Source: Deinococcus sp.
GTDB lineage: Bacteria > Deinococcota > Deinococci > Deinococcales > Deinococcaceae
Assembly (NCBI RefSeq): GCF_025362455.1
Contig: NZ_JANYGJ010000197.1
Coordinates: forward strand, 1-9,715
DNA: 9,715 bases
Direction of reading: 5' to 3'
The notes under the pieces are model-generated. The model had not been told where the DNA came from and did not search any database. It saw only the letters and a program-made list of their open reading frames with translations. This document shows positions 1 through 5,097 of this stretch, one piece after another; within the stretch, counting starts at the first letter, position 1; each line of letters starts with the position of its first letter. The position numbers and the translations under genes are program-made.

Positions 1-158
1 TCCAGGTCGTCCAGAAACGCTGGGTGGTCGAACGCACCTTCGCCTGGCTGCTGACCTTCAGGCGCCTCAAGGTTGACTACGAAGAGCGCATTGACGTCTC
101 AGAGGGCTTTATTTACACCGCCATGAGCACTATCCTGCTCAAACGGCTCTGCACTTGA
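1..158 (+). CDS. IS5-family transposase, C-terminal 51 residues (gene runs off the left edge)
   Basis: The frame is open from the left edge (codons from base 3) to the TGA at 156-158. The motif RWVVERTFAWL followed by FRRLKVDYEE and a terminal helix around FIYTAMSTILLKRL is the usual tail of DDE transposases of the IS5 family (IS427/IS1031-like groups); the glutamate in VERTF is the expected last catalytic acid. The N-terminal part with the two aspartates lies outside the window, so it cannot be said whether the full gene is intact. The reading frame ends about 50 bases before the likely element end. Confidence 0.85.
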   Translation, partial: QVVQKRWVVERTFAWLLTFRRLKVDYEERIDVSEGFIYTAMSTILLKRLCT

Positions 159-207
159 CCCCAGCAGTCTGGCGCTGCTTTCCTAGAATTGGGCTTCAGA
201 CAGCCTC
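1..207 (+). mobile_element. Right end of an IS5-family insertion sequence
   Basis: The element contains the transposase tail and a short 3' noncoding part. The right boundary is inferred: the sequence GGGCTTCAGACAGCCTC at 191-207, read inward as GAGGCTGTCTGAAGCCC, looks like an IS5-type terminal repeat, and it is followed by TGA (208-210), which fits the TNA target duplication typical of this group. Leftward of the DUF2945 homology (about 211 onwards) nothing of that gene remains. The left end is outside the window, so neither the inverted repeat nor the target duplication can be confirmed. Confidence 0.55.
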
Positions 208-400
208 TGAGCGCTTCCCCGGTGTGGGCGGTCAGCTTGCCGCTCTCGACCTCCATGATGTAGCGCGGGTCTTGCCCACTCGCCTGATAGTGAAAGCCGC
301 TGACCTCGCCGCTCTCGTGGGCCACACGCACGATTTTGCCGTGCGCCTGAGCGCCGTGGCTGCTCCATTTCACCTGATCGCCGACCTTGAAGGTTGCCAT
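113..400 (-). CDS. DUF2945 (TUDOR-like) small protein, 3' end replaced by IS sequence
   Basis: From the ATG at 398-400 the protein opens MATFKVGDQVKWSSHG, followed by AHGKIVRVAHESGEVSGF and a PRYIMEVESGK segment. This is the full core of the DUF2945 family ('hypervirulence-associated' TUDOR-like domain), small cytoplasmic beta-barrel proteins of about 65-75 residues with no settled function. After residue about 64 (GEAL) the frame runs antisense through the IS end and the transposase gene, adding about 30 foreign residues before a stop at 113-115. The insertion therefore removed only the last few native residues and the fold may survive. A GTG at 416-418 would add six residues, but the family normally starts MATF. 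A possible -10 box (TAGGCT on the minus strand, 432-437) lies upstream; no Shine-Dalgarno sequence is seen. Confidence 0.75.
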   Translation of the reverse strand: MATFKVGDQVKWSSHGAQAHGKIVRVAHESGEVSGFHYQASGQDPRYIMEVESGKLTAHTGEALRGCLKPNSRKAAPDCWGQVQSRLSRIVLMAV

Positions 401-597
401 AGGAGTCAACCGTCTCACACTTCACCGCCGTAGCCTATCAGTACGGCCACAGAGCCAAGGAACGGTCAAGCCAAACTCAAATGGTTGAGAGCCTATCCAA
501 AACGTTTTCCGGCCACCGACCAAAGCCGGATCCGCTGACCGCCAGCAACCCTTCATCTGTTCCCATAAGCCGCGCGCCACGCGCCACAAGCCTCCCC

Positions 598-1008
598 TCA
601 CTCCAGCACGTAGCGAATCCCCTCTTCAAATCCGACCTTCTCCCAGTCGCCCCTGCCCAGCACGACGTTGCGGCGCCAGGGAATCCAGTCGGTCTGGCCG
701 GTCACGGAACGTAAAAAACCGTGCAGGCCGATTTCGATGCGCCGGGCCTCGCCGCTCTCCAGCAGGGCGCGGAGCTGGGCGCGGGCTAGCTCCGGCGCCA
801 CCTTGCCGGTGACGCGGGCGCTGCGAATCTCGGTCTGGCCGTAGGGTTCCACAACGCCGCCGAAGCCGCGCAGCAACGTGGCGGTCTCGCTCAGGCTGCG
901 CGGGTGGCTGAGGGTGATGTGGGCGTCGAGTTCAAAGCCGCGCTCGCCCTTCTGGGTGGTGTGGTTTTGGGTGGTGTGGTTTTGGGTGGGCTGTTCAGGG
1001 TCCGTCAT
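598..1008 (-). CDS. Unrecognised 136-residue protein, second gene of the DinB operon
   Basis: The start ATG (1006-1008) overlaps the stop TGA of the DinB-family gene (1005-1007) as ATGA, so the two are very probably translationally coupled in one operon. I do not recognise the family. The first about 20 residues are a low-complexity tail with NHTTQ repeated twice, produced by a 15-bp tandem repeat. The rest (from about FELDAHITLSHP) looks like one compact alpha/beta domain: a segment about LLRGFGGVVEPYG, a helix rich in Ala/Leu/Arg (APELARAQLRALLESGEARR), and a C-terminal part with IPWRRNVVLGRGDWEKVGF. No signal peptide or membrane segment is seen. A longer frame reaching up to 1629 exists but lies antiphase over the DinB gene and is rejected as the start. 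Confidence 0.75.
   Translation of the reverse strand: MTDPEQPTQNHTTQNHTTQKGERGFELDAHITLSHPRSLSETATLLRGFGGVVEPYGQTEIRSARVTGKVAPELARAQLRALLESGEARRIEIGLHGFLRSVTGQTDWIPWRRNVVLGRGDWEKVGFEEGIRYVLE
954..989 (-). repeat. 15-bp tandem repeat, 2.4 units, in coding sequence
   Basis: GGGTGGTGTGGTTTT (plus strand) occurs at 954-968 and again exactly at 969-983, followed by a partial GGGTGG. It encodes the N-terminal NHTTQ NHTTQ run of the protein at 598-1008 and keeps frame. Unit number could vary by slippage without breaking the gene. Confidence 0.9.
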
Positions 1009-1565
1009 GCGCTGGCCTTCAGGGCGTCCAGACCGGCTTGCAGCGAGTGGCGGTGGTGGCGGGTGTGAAAGGCCGCCGTGCGCAGCCAGTCGAGCGCGTC
1101 CAGGTCGCCGAGCGCCGGGTGCCAGAACATCCGGGCCGGTTCGAGTGGGGCGAGCGGCTCCGGCACCGACAGGGCCAGGCCGCGCAGGGCGGGGGTCAGC
1201 GCCGAGTAGCGCCCGGCGAGCGCATTCCAGGGCTGATCCGGGCCGGGTTCGGTGCCCGCAGGCGCCTGACGACGGCCCTGCTCGTCGGTGCCGATAAGCA
1301 CTCTGGGCGTCTCCCGCAAAGAGCTGTCCGACAGCAGCAGCCGCACGATCTTGACGGTGCTTTCGGCCACCAGCAGCACGTGCTCGCTTTCCTGAGCGGG
1401 CGTCCAGGTGCGCTCCGGCAGCGGGCGGTGCCAGTCGGGCTGGGCACGCCTGGCCGTCTCCGAGAAGGCGGCCAGCTCGCGTTCCAGGCGCTCGGCCACC
1501 TCGGCGGGCGCGGCCCCGAAAGCCCGCAGCCAGGCGTTGGGTGAAGTCGGTTCGGCAGAAGTCAT
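1005..1565 (-). CDS. DinB-family (four-helix, metal-binding) protein
   Basis: The 186-residue protein has the DinB/YfiT layout: an N-terminal helix (AWLRAFGAAPAEVAERLE), a proline/tryptophan link (WHRPLPERTWTPAQ), a helix with SEH (His62) that supplies one metal ligand, and a C-terminal helix with FHTRHHRHSLQ (His167, His170, His171, His173) that supplies the others. These proteins form helical bundles with a His-triad metal site; many are thiol-dependent S-transferases or of unknown activity, and the family is expanded in Deinococcus. The insertion around residues 90-115, rich in Gly/Pro/Gln, lengthens the middle loop. The start at 1563-1565 is supported by a TAAACT -10 box six bases upstream, implying leaderless translation. 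It is first in an operon with the gene at 598-1008. The exact substrate cannot be inferred. Confidence 0.85.
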   Translation of the reverse strand: MTSAEPTSPNAWLRAFGAAPAEVAERLERELAAFSETARRAQPDWHRPLPERTWTPAQESEHVLLVAESTVKIVRLLLSDSSLRETPRVLIGTDEQGRRQAPAGTEPGPDQPWNALAGRYSALTPALRGLALSVPEPLAPLEPARMFWHPALGDLDALDWLRTAAFHTRHHRHSLQAGLDALKASA

Positions 1566-1571
1566 GGCCCC

Positions 1572-1577
1572 AGTTTA
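1572..1577 (-). promoter_or_regulatory. Putative -10 box for the DinB operon, abutting a MITE
   Basis: On the minus strand TAAACT is followed by six bases and then the ATG, the spacing expected for a leaderless mRNA. The first TA of the box is also the TA target site flanking MITE copy 1, so any upstream promoter element now comes from the MITE. No good -35 hexamer is seen 16-18 bases upstream. Confidence 0.5.
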
Positions 1578-1700
1578 GAGCAGTACTCCGAATTACGCCA
1601 CGGGGAAAACAGCCTCCCCGCGCCTCCATTCTGCGCCTTGCTCAGTCAAAACTACTCGCTCCGCTCGGTCATAAAAAGGGTCTTTTTATGACATCTGCTC
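1578..1700 (+). mobile_element. 123-bp MITE, copy 1
   Basis: The element runs from GAGCAGTACTCCG to CATCTGCTC and is flanked on both sides by TA (1576-1577 and 1701-1702), consistent with TA target duplication as in IS630/Tc1-mariner-type transposition. Terminal inverted repeats are short (GAGCAG/CTGCTC). It carries a stem CGGGGA/TCCCCG near one end and a perfect 11-bp inverted repeat GTCATAAAAAG-GGT-CTTTTTATGAC at 1668-1692 near the other. Two further copies of exactly 123 bp are at 3734 and 9576, with only a few mismatches among the three. It encodes no transposase, so it must be moved in trans by an element outside the window. Confidence 0.85.
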
Positions 1701-1811
1701 TAAGGCAGTCGGCGAGTTGGCGCCCCGCCCAGGCTTGAGCGTTGCTGCCAGAAGGTGCGGCGACGAAGCTGTCCGAATGAACTTGCCCAGCCACTGAATG
1801 CCACTGACATC

Positions 1812-1909
1812 GACCCCTCGCCCCCTTTGTGGGAGAGGGGCGCTGCGAAGCAAGGGGGTCAGGGGCCACCGAGCGGCGTTCCCACCCCATGCACGAGATT
1901 CTTTTCAAT
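1812..1909 (+). repeat. Dispersed intergenic repeat A
   Basis: This noncoding block (beginning GACCCCTCGCCCC and ending ATTCTTTTCAA) aligns over about 90 bp with the reverse complement of 7911-8001. Shared stretches include GGGAGAGGGG, CACCGAGC and ATTCTTTTCAA, separated by scattered substitutions. It sits just downstream of the gene at 1931-3148. Dispersed small noncoding repeats are known from Deinococcus genomes; which named family this belongs to cannot be told. The segment 1703-1811 between the MITE and this repeat shows nothing I recognise. Confidence 0.7.
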
Positions 1910-1930
1910 CCCGTCTCAACCTTGGTTAGC

Positions 1931-3148
1931 TCAGTCGCGGACCAGCTCGATGCCCGGCAGCTCGTCGACGTTCAGGCCCCAGCGGTTCATCTCGGCCACG
2001 AAGGGGTCGGGGTCGAATTCCTCGACGTTATAGACGCCGGGCCGCTTCCACACGCCGCTCAGCATCAGCGCGGCACCGATCATGGCGGGCACGCCGGTGG
2101 TGTAGCTCACGCCCTGGGCCTGCACCTCTTTGTACGTCTCGGCGTGGTCGCAGACGTTGTACACGAAATGGACCTTCGGCTGACCGTCGTGGCCGATACC
2201 TTTGGCCTGCACGCCGATGCAGGTCTGGCCGGTGTAGTTCGCCGCCAGCGATTCGGGCGCGGGCAACACCGCCTTGAGGAACTCGATGGGCGCGACCTTC
2301 TGGCCCCGGAAGTCAATCGGCACGATGCTGGTCATGCCGATACCTTCCAGCACGGACAGGTGCTTGATGTAGCTCTCCCCGAAGGTCATCCAGAAGCGGG
2401 CGCGGCGGATGGTCGGGAAGTTGATGACCAGCGATTCGAGTTCCTCGTGATACAGCACGAAGCTCTTGCGAGTGGCCACTTTGGGGTAATAGATGTCCTG
2501 CGAAATCTCCAGCGGCGCCGTCGTGACCCACTGGCCCCGGTCGTAGTAGCGGCCCTCGGCGGTGATCTCGCGGATGTTGATTTCCGGGTTGAAGTTGGTG
2601 GCAAAAGCTTTACCGTGGTCGCCGTTGTTGCAGTCCACGATGTCGAGGTACTGAATTTCGGCAAAGTGATGCTTGGCGTGGTAGGCGGTGAAGACACCCG
2701 TGGCGCCGGGGTCGAAGCCGCAGCCGAGCAGCGCCGTCAGCCCCGCCTGCTCAAAGCGCCCTCTGTAGGCCCACTGCCAGGAATACTCGAACTTGGCCAC
2801 GTCGAGCGGCTCGTAGTTGGCGGTGTCGAGGTAATGCACCCCGGTTGCCAGGCAGGCGTCCATGATAGTCAGGTCCTGGTAGGGCAGCGCCACGTTGATG
2901 ACCAGTTCGGGCTTGAAGGCGTTGAACAGCTCAATAAGCGCAGGCACGTTGTCGGCGTCCACGGCGGCGGCGGTGAACACCGTTTTGCTATTCGGCAGGT
3001 ACTGGTGAATCTCGGCCACGATCTTGTCTGCCTTGGACACCGTGCGGGTGGCGATCAAAACTTCGGTAAACACGCTGTCGTTCTGGGCACACTTCTTGGC
3101 CACGACGTTGCCCACGCCGCCCGCACCGATGATGATGACTCTACTCAT
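1931..3148 (-). CDS. Carboxynorspermidine synthase / saccharopine dehydrogenase-like reductase
   Basis: The 405-residue protein begins with a Rossmann nucleotide-binding motif (VIIIGAGGVGNVVA, glycines at 8, 10, 11 and 13). It continues with the family features ATRTVSKADKI (NADPH-side strand), INVALPYQDLTIMDAC, GVHYLDTANYE, LLGCGFDPGATGVF and a C-terminal TGVPAMIGAALML...GVYNVEEFDPDPF block. This pattern and length match carboxynorspermidine synthase (CANSDH), which condenses aspartate semialdehyde with a diamine or triamine in the alternative polyamine pathway and is homologous to saccharopine dehydrogenase (LYS1 group). The partner decarboxylase NspC is not in the window. A TAAACT -10 box lies seven bases before the ATG, implying a leaderless transcript. 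A lysine-pathway or saccharopine-reductase role cannot be excluded without biochemical data. Confidence 0.88.
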   Translation of the reverse strand: MSRVIIIGAGGVGNVVAKKCAQNDSVFTEVLIATRTVSKADKIVAEIHQYLPNSKTVFTAAAVDADNVPALIELFNAFKPELVINVALPYQDLTIMDACLATGVHYLDTANYEPLDVAKFEYSWQWAYRGRFEQAGLTALLGCGFDPGATGVFTAYHAKHHFAEIQYLDIVDCNNGDHGKAFATNFNPEINIREITAEGRYYDRGQWVTTAPLEISQDIYYPKVATRKSFVLYHEELESLVINFPTIRRARFWMTFGESYIKHLSVLEGIGMTSIVPIDFRGQKVAPIEFLKAVLPAPESLAANYTGQTCIGVQAKGIGHDGQPKVHFVYNVCDHAETYKEVQAQGVSYTTGVPAMIGAALMLSGVWKRPGVYNVEEFDPDPFVAEMNRWGLNVDELPGIELVRD

Positions 3149-3155
3149 GACGAGC

Positions 3156-3161
3156 AGTTTA
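3156..3161 (-). promoter_or_regulatory. Putative leaderless -10 box for the carboxynorspermidine synthase gene
   Basis: TAAACT on the minus strand, then seven bases (GCTCGTC), then ATG. This matches TANNNT-N7-ATG. No recognisable -35 hexamer lies at 16-18 bases, so the call rests on the -10 and its spacing. Confidence 0.5.
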
Positions 3162-3178
3162 GCGGTTGAGCGTCTGCC

Positions 3179-3197
3179 GGGTGCCAGCCTGACACCC
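3179..3197 (-). other. Hairpin between two same-strand genes
   Basis: On the minus strand GGGTGTCA-GGC-TGGCACCC forms an eight-pair stem with one G-U pair. It lies 21 bases beyond the stop of the gene at 3219-3638 and upstream of the -10 box at 3156-3161. There is no following U run, so it is not a classical terminator; it could be an operator or a weak attenuator. Confidence 0.4.
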
Positions 3198-3218
3198 GAA
3201 GGTCAGCGCCGTGAGTCT

Positions 3219-3638
3219 TCAGGCGTGCAGCGGACGGTCCGCCGCCGACCAGATAACCTCGGCAGGGTCTACCGGGCGGTACACCGACAGCTCCAGCGAC
3301 ACGCCGTACCCGATCAGGCGCCGCAAGTCCTCCAGCGGCCAGACGAAACAGCCGCAGAACTCAGGCATCTCGTCGGCGAACACGGCGGTGTCGAGTTGGG
3401 CGGTCATAGTGGCGCCGACACAGTACGCCAGGGCCTCAGCATGGTCGCCCAGCCAGTTCAGCAGGTGCTGGCGGTGCTCGTGCCACTCCAGCGTGTCGCC
3501 GAATTTGACCAGCAGATACCGCCGCGCCGCCGAGGGCGAGGACAGGTGCCGCGCAAACTGGGGCCGAACGTCTTCGAGGTGGGTCAGCAGCTCGTGGGCA
3601 CTCAGATAGTCGGCGCTCAGGCGCAAAATGGTGTACAT
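3219..3638 (-). CDS. Unrecognised 139-residue protein
   Basis: The protein starts MYTILRLSADYLSAHELL and has no signal peptide or membrane segment. Alternating strand and helix segments, an LLVKFGDTLEWHEHRQHLLNWL helix region, a short cysteine pair (FCGCF) and an ending LEDLRRLIGYGVSLELSVYRP are visible. The N-terminal strand/helix pattern and the last helix-strand pair are reminiscent of DUF4279-type proteins, but this is a weak resemblance and not a call. The ATG at 3636-3638 is chosen because TAGGCT plus seven bases precedes it. The frame stays open upstream into MITE copy 2, where a second ATG (3785) would give a 188-residue form with 49 extra residues. It lies 70 bp upstream of the carboxynorspermidine synthase gene, which has its own -10 box. 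Confidence 0.75.
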   Translation of the reverse strand: MYTILRLSADYLSAHELLTHLEDVRPQFARHLSSPSAARRYLLVKFGDTLEWHEHRQHLLNWLGDHAEALAYCVGATMTAQLDTAVFADEMPEFCGCFVWPLEDLRRLIGYGVSLELSVYRPVDPAEVIWSAADRPLHA

Positions 3639-3645
3639 GAATGCC

Positions 3646-3651
3646 AGCCTA
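3646..3651 (-). promoter_or_regulatory. Putative leaderless -10 box for the gene at 3219-3638
   Basis: TAGGCT on the minus strand followed by GGCATTC and then ATG gives the TANNNT-N7-ATG layout. The same hexamer TAGGCT precedes the BON/LysM gene at six bases. No clear -35 box is seen. Confidence 0.5.
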
Positions 3652-3708
3652 GCGGAGCACCAGGGCGGGCGCGTCGGCCATCTGGCGGAGCTGAAGCGCT
3701 CACCTCTT

Positions 3709-3869
3709 GACATTGGCCCTTGACTTACCTCTAGAGCAGTACTCCGAATTACGCCACGGGGAAAACAGCCTCCCCGCGCCTCCATTCTGCGCCTTGCTCA
3801 GTTAAAACTACTTGCTCCGCTCGGTCATAAAAAGGGTCTTTTTATGACATCTGCTCCAGACATTGGCCC
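3709..3869. repeat. 11-bp direct repeat bracketing MITE copy 2
   Basis: GACATTGGCCC occurs at 3709-3719 and again at 3859-3869, 150 bp apart. The 139 bp between the copies consist of 14 bases, the 123-bp MITE and two bases. An exact 11-base match at this distance is unlikely by chance and marks a duplication or rearrangement junction. Confidence 0.75.
3734..3856 (+). mobile_element. 123-bp MITE, copy 2
   Basis: Same length and orientation as copy 1, with two substitutions relative to it in the middle region (TCAGTTAAAACTACTTG against TCAGTCAAAACTACTCG). The left flank is TA (3732-3733) but the right flank is CA (3857-3858), so the target duplication is missing on the side that touches the truncated membrane-protein gene. 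Read on the minus strand, its end supplies the last residues ADVIKRPFL and the stop (3825-3827) of that gene's remaining frame. Confidence 0.85.
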
Positions 3870-4877
3870 ACACAGGCCATAGGCGCTGACGTACAGGCTC
3901 AGGCGAACGTAGGCGCTGACGATCAGCAGCGAGAGCGGCAGCAACACGGCGGCGCCCATCAGCCGGTACGGCAACCCCAGGCGCAAGTCGCGCCGCAGCA
4001 GCGCGTGCGAGAGCAGCAGCAGCAGCGTCAGCGTCGCCACGCTGCTCAGTTCGCCAAAGCCCCGCCGCACCGATTCGGCGTAGGTCAGCCCCGTCGCGGG
4101 GCCGTCGCCGAAAAAGTAGCTGGCCCGCACGCCCAGATACGCGCAAAACAGCAGGCTCAGGCTCAGCAGCGGGATGCCCAGTTCGGTGAGGCCCAGCCGC
4201 AGCCCCAGGGTTTCCAGCGAGGGCGTGACCGGCAGCGCCCGCCGGGCCAGCAGCGCCGCGTAAACTGGCTCGCCGATGAAAAACGCCCAGCCGAGCAGTT
4301 GCAGCAGCGTGGCGGGCAGGTCGCCCAGATTCCACTGAAACAGCCTGGAGAGCAGCTTGCCGAAGCCCGCATCCGCCGAGCCGAGCAGCGCTCCGAACAC
4401 CAGCAGCACCGGCACCGTCAGCATCAGCCCGATCAGCACCCGCGTACCGTGCTGCCGCTGCGCCCCACCGCCCCGGAAGCGGCTCCAGGGAAAACGCCCC
4501 AGGCTGGCCGGAAAGCCGTAAACGCCCCGCCCTATCCCGGTCAGAGCGGCCAGCAACACGCCGCCCACACTCTGCTGCTCCAGGCCAGGCAGCCGCAGGA
4601 AGGCCGCGCCCAGCACGTTGAGGTTGGTCATCAGGGCGCCGCTGCGCACGCTCAGGCCCAGGCCAGACCGAGGCCCAGCACCGCCAGGGCTGCCGGTTGC
4701 AGGGCGCTCCCACGCTGCCGCGCCGCGCCCACCAGCGCCGCCACGAACGCCACCACCAGCAGCGTCCAGCCCAGGCCGGGTAGCCAGCCGGTGCCTTTGG
4801 TCAGCGCCACGGCCAGCGCTGAGAGACCCAGGGTTAGCAACAGCGGCGCGGCTTCACGCGGCGGAACCAGACGGAGC

Positions 4878-4909
4878 GTCGGCTGGGCTTAGCGGCGGCT
4901 GGGCTGAGC
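4878..4909 (-). repeat. 16-bp tandem duplication in the pseudogene
   Basis: Plus-strand units GTCGGCTGGGCTTAGC (4878-4893) and GGCGGCTGGGCTGAGC (4894-4909) differ at two positions. Sixteen is not a multiple of three, so the duplication shifts the frame. The unit nearer the membrane segments introduces the in-frame TAA seen just upstream of LRLVPP. Confidence 0.85.
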
Positions 4910-4945
4910 CATGCGGCGGCTGGGCGGGCGCCAGAAGAGGTTGCC

Positions 4946-4965
4946 CCGCTGAGTCCCGCTGAGTC
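4946..4965 (-). repeat. 10-bp perfect tandem duplication in the pseudogene
   Basis: CCGCTGAGTC is repeated exactly head to tail at 4946-4955 and 4956-4965. It shifts the frame within the proline-rich N-terminal tail. Removing this unit together with one 16-bp unit gives a continuous tail reading SAGQPLLAPAQPPHG and then SAQPPLRLVPPREAAPLL. Confidence 0.85.
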
Positions 4966-5035
4966 AGGGACGGGCGCCGGTGCAGACTGGGGAGGCGGCT
5001 GGCCAGGTTCAGTCATGGACCGAGTACAGACGGAG

Positions 5036-5077
5036 TGAGTAAGATGTGTAAGGTGTGCAAAATGTGTAAGATACTCA
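5036..5077 (-). promoter_or_regulatory. 9-bp tandem-repeat array 1 (four units)
   Basis: On the plus strand four 9-mers TAAGATGTG, TAAGGTGTG, CAAAATGTG, TAAGATACT lie head to tail, preceded by TGAG and followed by CA, so that the block is bounded by the inverted hexamers TGAGTA and TACTCA. It sits about 20 bases upstream of the start codon of the membrane-protein pseudogene and just beyond the stop of the beta-propeller gene. A closely similar five-unit block is at 6380-6430. An operator array bound by a repeat-reading regulator is a reasonable guess, nothing more. Confidence 0.6.
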
Positions 5078-5097
5078 GATCATGTACTCAGATCATG
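5072..5097. repeat. 13-bp perfect tandem duplication at the 3' end of the beta-propeller gene
   Basis: TACTCAGATCATG occurs at 5072-5084 and 5085-5097. The second copy overlaps the stop codon (5093-5095) of the beta-propeller gene and the first copy overlaps the TACTCA boundary of array 1, so the array edge has been duplicated. Confidence 0.9.

Larger units (their letters stand above)
3857..5016 (-). pseudogene. Decayed DUF4153/DUF4173-like multi-pass membrane protein gene
   Basis: Three frames must be joined. Frame 1 starts at the ATG 5014-5016 (MTEPGQPPPQ, a Pro/Ala-rich cytoplasmic tail). Frame 2 carries LRLVPPREAAPLLLTLGLSA and two membrane segments, ending at the stop in 4652-4654. Frame 3 (4649 downward) carries SVRSGALMTNLNVLGA, further hydrophobic helices, and the family signatures YAESVRRGFGELSSVA and YVRLSLYVSAYGL. 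DUF4173-type proteins continue well beyond the AYGL motif; here the gene stops there at MITE copy 2, and the rest is absent from the window. The shift from frame 1 to 2 is explained by two short tandem duplications (10 and 16 bp), the shift from 2 to 3 by loss of one C in GGGCC(C)TGAGC. The family is of unknown function and membrane-located. A sequencing error could explain the single-base event, not the MITE truncation. Confidence 0.8.

Noticed and set aside
598..1629. Minus-strand frame of 343 codons starting in MITE copy 1
   Set aside because: The upstream two thirds is an off-frame shadow of the DinB gene, rich in Arg/Ala/Gly; only the part from 1008 down is a real gene.
1668..1692. AT-rich inverted repeat in the MITE as a gene terminator
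   Set aside because: The stem is A/T-rich, lacks a GC core, and is a fixed part of the mobile element, not tied to one gene end, so no terminator was annotated.
1925..1945. tRNA-like string GGTTAGCTCAGTCG resembling a D-arm
   Set aside because: There is no matching acceptor stem, anticodon arm or T-arm, and the string includes the stop codon of a real gene.
1829..3169. Plus-strand open frame of 446 codons
   Set aside because: It is the antisense of the carboxynorspermidine synthase gene, lacks any family motif, and begins inside dispersed repeat A.
3808..4892. Large frames in both orientations over the membrane-protein pseudogene (301 and 295 codons)
   Set aside because: Their Gln/Arg- or Arg/Ala-rich composition is typical of shifted or antisense frames of a GC-rich gene; the hydrophobic frame with family signatures is the real one.
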